In this document: one piece after another, positions 6,878 to 9,170 of the stretch
Layout: each line of letters begins with the position of its first letter
How positions within the stretch are numbered: the stretch's first letter is position 1
NCBI GenBank assembly: GCA_023140905.1
Contig: JAGLKS010000146.1
Span: 1 to 9,170 of the forward strand
Source of the DNA: Alphaproteobacteria bacterium
GTDB taxonomy: Bacteria > Pseudomonadota > Alphaproteobacteria > Micavibrionales > Micavibrionaceae
Direction: 5' to 3'
DNA length: 9,170 nt
Position numbers and translations under genes: made by a program
Notes under the pieces: generated by a model
What the model saw: the letters and a program-made list of their open reading frames with translations, nothing else
Told to the model about the DNA's origin: nothing
Database searches by the model: none

Positions 6878-8110
6878 TTATATTTCAGGTGGTTGCCAAG
6901 AGCTAACCAGTTCTATGACATCTTTTTCAGCCATAGGTTTTGCAAAGTAAAACCCTTGAACAAGTTTGCAGCCCATCTCTTTAAGGATTTTTGCTTCTTG
7001 CAAGGTTTCGACTCCTTCCGCGATAATGTCCATGCCCATGTTATGCCCTAGCATTACAATCGAGCGAACAAGTTCAAGCAAGATTTTATCGCTTTCCATG
7101 TCACGGATAAAACTCCGGTCGATTTTAAGTGTATTAATTGGATAAGTATGTAGATAGTTTAACGAAGAATACCCTGTACCAAAATCATCAATAGCAATAC
7201 CCATGCCTGCTTTTCGGCACATAGACAGGGTTTCTTTTGCGCGCTTTGGTTGTCCAATTAATAAACGTTCTGTAATCTCCAGATGAATTTGCTCGGCTTT
7301 TACATCAGTTTCACTAAGTGCGCTATATATATTATCAACAAAGTCAGGCGCAGAGAAATCCTCACTGGAGAAGTTGACGCTCATATGTAAATCTTTGTGA
7401 TAGCGGGTGCTTTCCTGAATATGCTTAAGCGACGTACATGCTTTGCGGAAAGCCCAGTTGCTTGCTTCGATAATTTGACCTGTTTCTTCAATAACAGGAA
7501 TAAATACGCCCGGAGAGATAAATCCTTTTTCTGGATGGAACCAGCGCATAAGTGCCTCAAATCCATATATTTCGCCAGTATGGAGATTTATAATAGGTTG
7601 GTAGAATAACGTGATTTCACCATTGTCACGATCCATCGCATCCTTAAATTCATTTGCAATGCGGATTTGTTCAATCGCATCGGCGCGCTCTGCATATATA
7701 AGCTCCATTGTTTCAACATTGGAAAGGCCTTTATCTTCTGACTTAGCTTTGGCCTCAATACGGTTTAATGTATCACGGTAGCGTGTCATAATAACTTGCG
7801 TAGCCATACGAATGACAGGGTCGGCATTATTCAATCGGCGCGTAAAATCCTGTTTCGTGATTTCCAGTACCGTGCAATTCTCAGTAGCGCGAATCGTTGC
7901 TGTACGGGGAGCGTCATCAATTAGTGACATTTCACCAATCATGGCATTGGGACCGCGTGTCGCAATAATATGTTCTTCTCCTGAAGGAGTTTCAATAACG
8001 ATCTCGACCTTACCGCTTTCAACAATATAAGCTTTTTGGCCTACTTCGCCTTGGCGCATAATAATATCGCCTGATTTAAATGTCTTTGATGATTGTTCTG
8101 ATTGATACAT
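6878..8110 (-). CDS. Cyclic-nucleotide-binding domain fused to an EAL c-di-GMP phosphodiesterase (CNB-EAL)
   Basis: Predicted cytoplasmic enzyme that hydrolyses c-di-GMP to pGpG under control of a bound cyclic nucleotide; no membrane segment or signal peptide is visible. Residues 10-118 form a CRP/PKA-type cNMP-binding domain (SGDIIMRQGEVGQKAYIVESG), with phosphate-binding cassette GEMSLIDDAPRTATI: E60 for the ribose and R69 for the cyclic phosphate. A helical linker (about 119-160) leads to the EAL domain (165-402). Catalytic residues are all present: E185 of the EAL motif with R189, N246, E278 and E281, D308-D309 with intact loop 6 (DDFGTGYSS), K329, E365 (AEGVET) and Q385. There is no GGDEF domain, so it should only degrade c-di-GMP. 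The architecture matches Bd1971 of Bdellovibrio, a cAMP-sensing phosphodiesterase. It converges with the cyclase gene with 16 bp between stops. The Shine-Dalgarno is weak (AAGAAC). T70 after the key Arg leaves cAMP versus cGMP preference open. Confidence 0.93.
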   Translation of the reverse strand: MYQSEQSSKTFKSGDIIMRQGEVGQKAYIVESGKVEIVIETPSGEEHIIATRGPNAMIGEMSLIDDAPRTATIRATENCTVLEITKQDFTRRLNNADPVIRMATQVIMTRYRDTLNRIEAKAKSEDKGLSNVETMELIYAERADAIEQIRIANEFKDAMDRDNGEITLFYQPIINLHTGEIYGFEALMRWFHPEKGFISPGVFIPVIEETGQIIEASNWAFRKACTSLKHIQESTRYHKDLHMSVNFSSEDFSAPDFVDNIYSALSETDVKAEQIHLEITERLLIGQPKRAKETLSMCRKAGMGIAIDDFGTGYSSLNYLHTYPINTLKIDRSFIRDMESDKILLELVRSIVMLGHNMGMDIIAEGVETLQEAKILKEMGCKLVQGFYFAKPMAEKDVIELVSSWQPPEI

Positions 8111-8243
8111 AACGAGTTCTTTATCAGATTAAATTCCCACACATTTAACACTATGCAGAAAAGTTGTTACCACTTAGTTAATGAAACGTCTTTTTTTACA
8201 GAAAAGCAATCTGGAATATATAGTATGTTTTTTGTAAGAATAC

Positions 8244-8273
8244 TTGACAAAAGGTATGAATCATCGTTATGTT
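8244..8273 (+). promoter_or_regulatory. Putative sigma70-type promoter of rpmJ
   Basis: A perfect TTGACA (8244-8249) is followed after 18 bp by TATGTT (8268-8273), which matches the -10 consensus at 4 of 6 positions. The start codon of rpmJ lies about 40 bp downstream and no other + strand gene lies between. The box choice is by eye. Confidence 0.6.
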
Positions 8274-8313
8274 CGCTCCTCGTTAAGGAAATATTGCAGG
8301 GTTTATCAAGACA

Positions 8314-8439
8314 ATGAAAGTTTCAAATTCACTAAAGACACTAAAAAACCGTGACCGTAACTGCCGTGTTATTCACCGCAAAGGGCGCGTTTATGTGATA
8401 AACAAAAAAAATCCACGTTTTAAAGCTCGTCAGGGATAA
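8314..8439 (+). CDS. rpmJ: 50S ribosomal protein L36, zinc-independent (ykgO) type
   Basis: A 41-codon gene for the small large-subunit protein L36. The translation opens [18 protein letters not shown] and ends [12 protein letters not shown], which is the hallmark of the ykgO-type (C-minus) L36 that lacks the zinc-binding CXXC...CXXXXH set; only one Cys (C17) remains. This is the normal L36 form in alphaproteobacteria, where it is often the only copy. Basic composition and length fit exactly. The Shine-Dalgarno is poor: CAGGG at 8297-8301 is some 12 bp upstream. It has its own promoter (TTGACA at 8244) and a strong intrinsic terminator about 85 bp after the stop, so it is probably a single-gene transcript. 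Confidence 0.95.
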   Translation: MKVSNSLKTLKNRDRNCRVIHRKGRVYVINKKNPRFKARQG

Positions 8440-8525
8440 AAATAAAATGACGAAAAACAACGCATTTTTGTATGTGTTTAGCGTAATATAACGGGCTTTT
8501 TGTTTTTTTGATATTTTTTGTTGTG

Positions 8526-8550
8526 CCGCGAATATATGTTCGCGGTTTTT
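8526..8550 (+). terminator. Intrinsic terminator after rpmJ
   Basis: A perfect 7-bp inverted repeat, CCGCGAA (8526-8532) and TTCGCGG (8539-8545), encloses a 6-nt loop and is followed at once by TTTTT (8546-8550). It lies 87 bp after the rpmJ stop and 127 bp before mreB, so it should end the rpmJ transcript and insulate mreB. Confidence 0.88.
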
Positions 8551-8603
8551 GTCTTGTTGAAAATATTACAATGATGCAATTCTCAGGGGTGCATTCTGGC
8601 ATT

Positions 8604-8632
8604 TTCTCTGATATATTTCTCTGGTATATAGT
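8604..8632 (+). promoter_or_regulatory. Weak candidate promoter for mreB
   Basis: TATAGT at 8627-8632 matches the -10 consensus at 5 of 6 positions, and an overlapping TGG-TATATA (8622-8630) could act as an extended -10. The matching -35 region (TTCTCT at 8604-8609) is poor. It lies between the rpmJ terminator and mreB, where a promoter is expected, but the boxes themselves are not convincing. Confidence 0.3.
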
Positions 8633-8664
8633 TAACTATCGAACTCTGTTTACTTAATTTATGA

Positions 8665-9170
<506 letters not shown>

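Noticed and set aside
8130..8155. Possible CRP-like operator upstream of the CNB-EAL gene (GTGTTAAATGTG on the - strand)
   Set aside because: The two GTG halves are direct, not inverted, and do not match TGTGA-N6-TCACA; no support for a CRP site.
8102..8317. Open frame of 71 codons on the + strand between the CNB-EAL gene and rpmJ
   Set aside because: It runs through the rpmJ promoter and into the rpmJ start in another frame, lacks a ribosome site, and its translation shows no recognisable features.
8460..8515. T-rich stretch with ACGC/GCGT halves as a first terminator after rpmJ
   Set aside because: The stem is only 4 bp with a 17-nt loop and does not abut the T-tracts; the hairpin at 8526-8545 is far better.

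Overview
The window looks like chromosomal DNA from an alphaproteobacterium of moderately low GC (roughly 40-45% by eye). The best taxonomic hint is the right edge: the 5' part of an mreB whose protein reads like alphaproteobacterial MreB (opening [20 protein letters not shown]), preceded by a short zinc-ribbon-less L36 (ykgO-type rpmJ). I cannot place it below class level.

Left block (1-4461, + strand): the three structural parts of a type I secretion system, in order. These are the C-terminal part of a TolC-family outer-membrane protein cut by the window edge, an ABC permease/ATPase with a degenerate C39-like N-terminal domain (LapB/LssB/HlyB type), and a HlyD-family adaptor. The secreted substrate, probably a large adhesin or RTX-like protein, is not in the window. 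Neither is any LapD- or LapG-like regulator.

Middle block (4510-8110): two nucleotide-signalling genes facing each other with 16 bp between their stop codons. The first, on the + strand 48 bp after the adaptor and probably co-transcribed with it, is a CHASE2-type class III adenylate cyclase. The second, on the - strand, is a cyclic-nucleotide-binding domain fused to a c-di-GMP phosphodiesterase (CNB-EAL). All the active-site residues I can check are present in both. Together they suggest a wired circuit: an extracytoplasmic cue reaches CHASE2, cAMP is made, the CNB domain controls the EAL domain, c-di-GMP falls, and the retention or release of the protein exported by the adjacent secretion system changes. 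The proposed linkage is inference; the domains and catalytic residues are visible.

Right block (8111-9170): a 203-bp intergenic region with a good sigma70-type promoter, the 41-codon rpmJ, a strong intrinsic terminator, and the start of mreB, which runs off the window. This is housekeeping and appears unrelated to the left side.

No stretch longer than 300 bp lacks a gene. The larger gaps are 8111-8313 (rpmJ promoter and the upstream region of the CNB-EAL gene) and 8440-8676 (terminator and mreB leader). I saw no tRNA, rRNA, CRISPR array, insertion sequence or attachment site.
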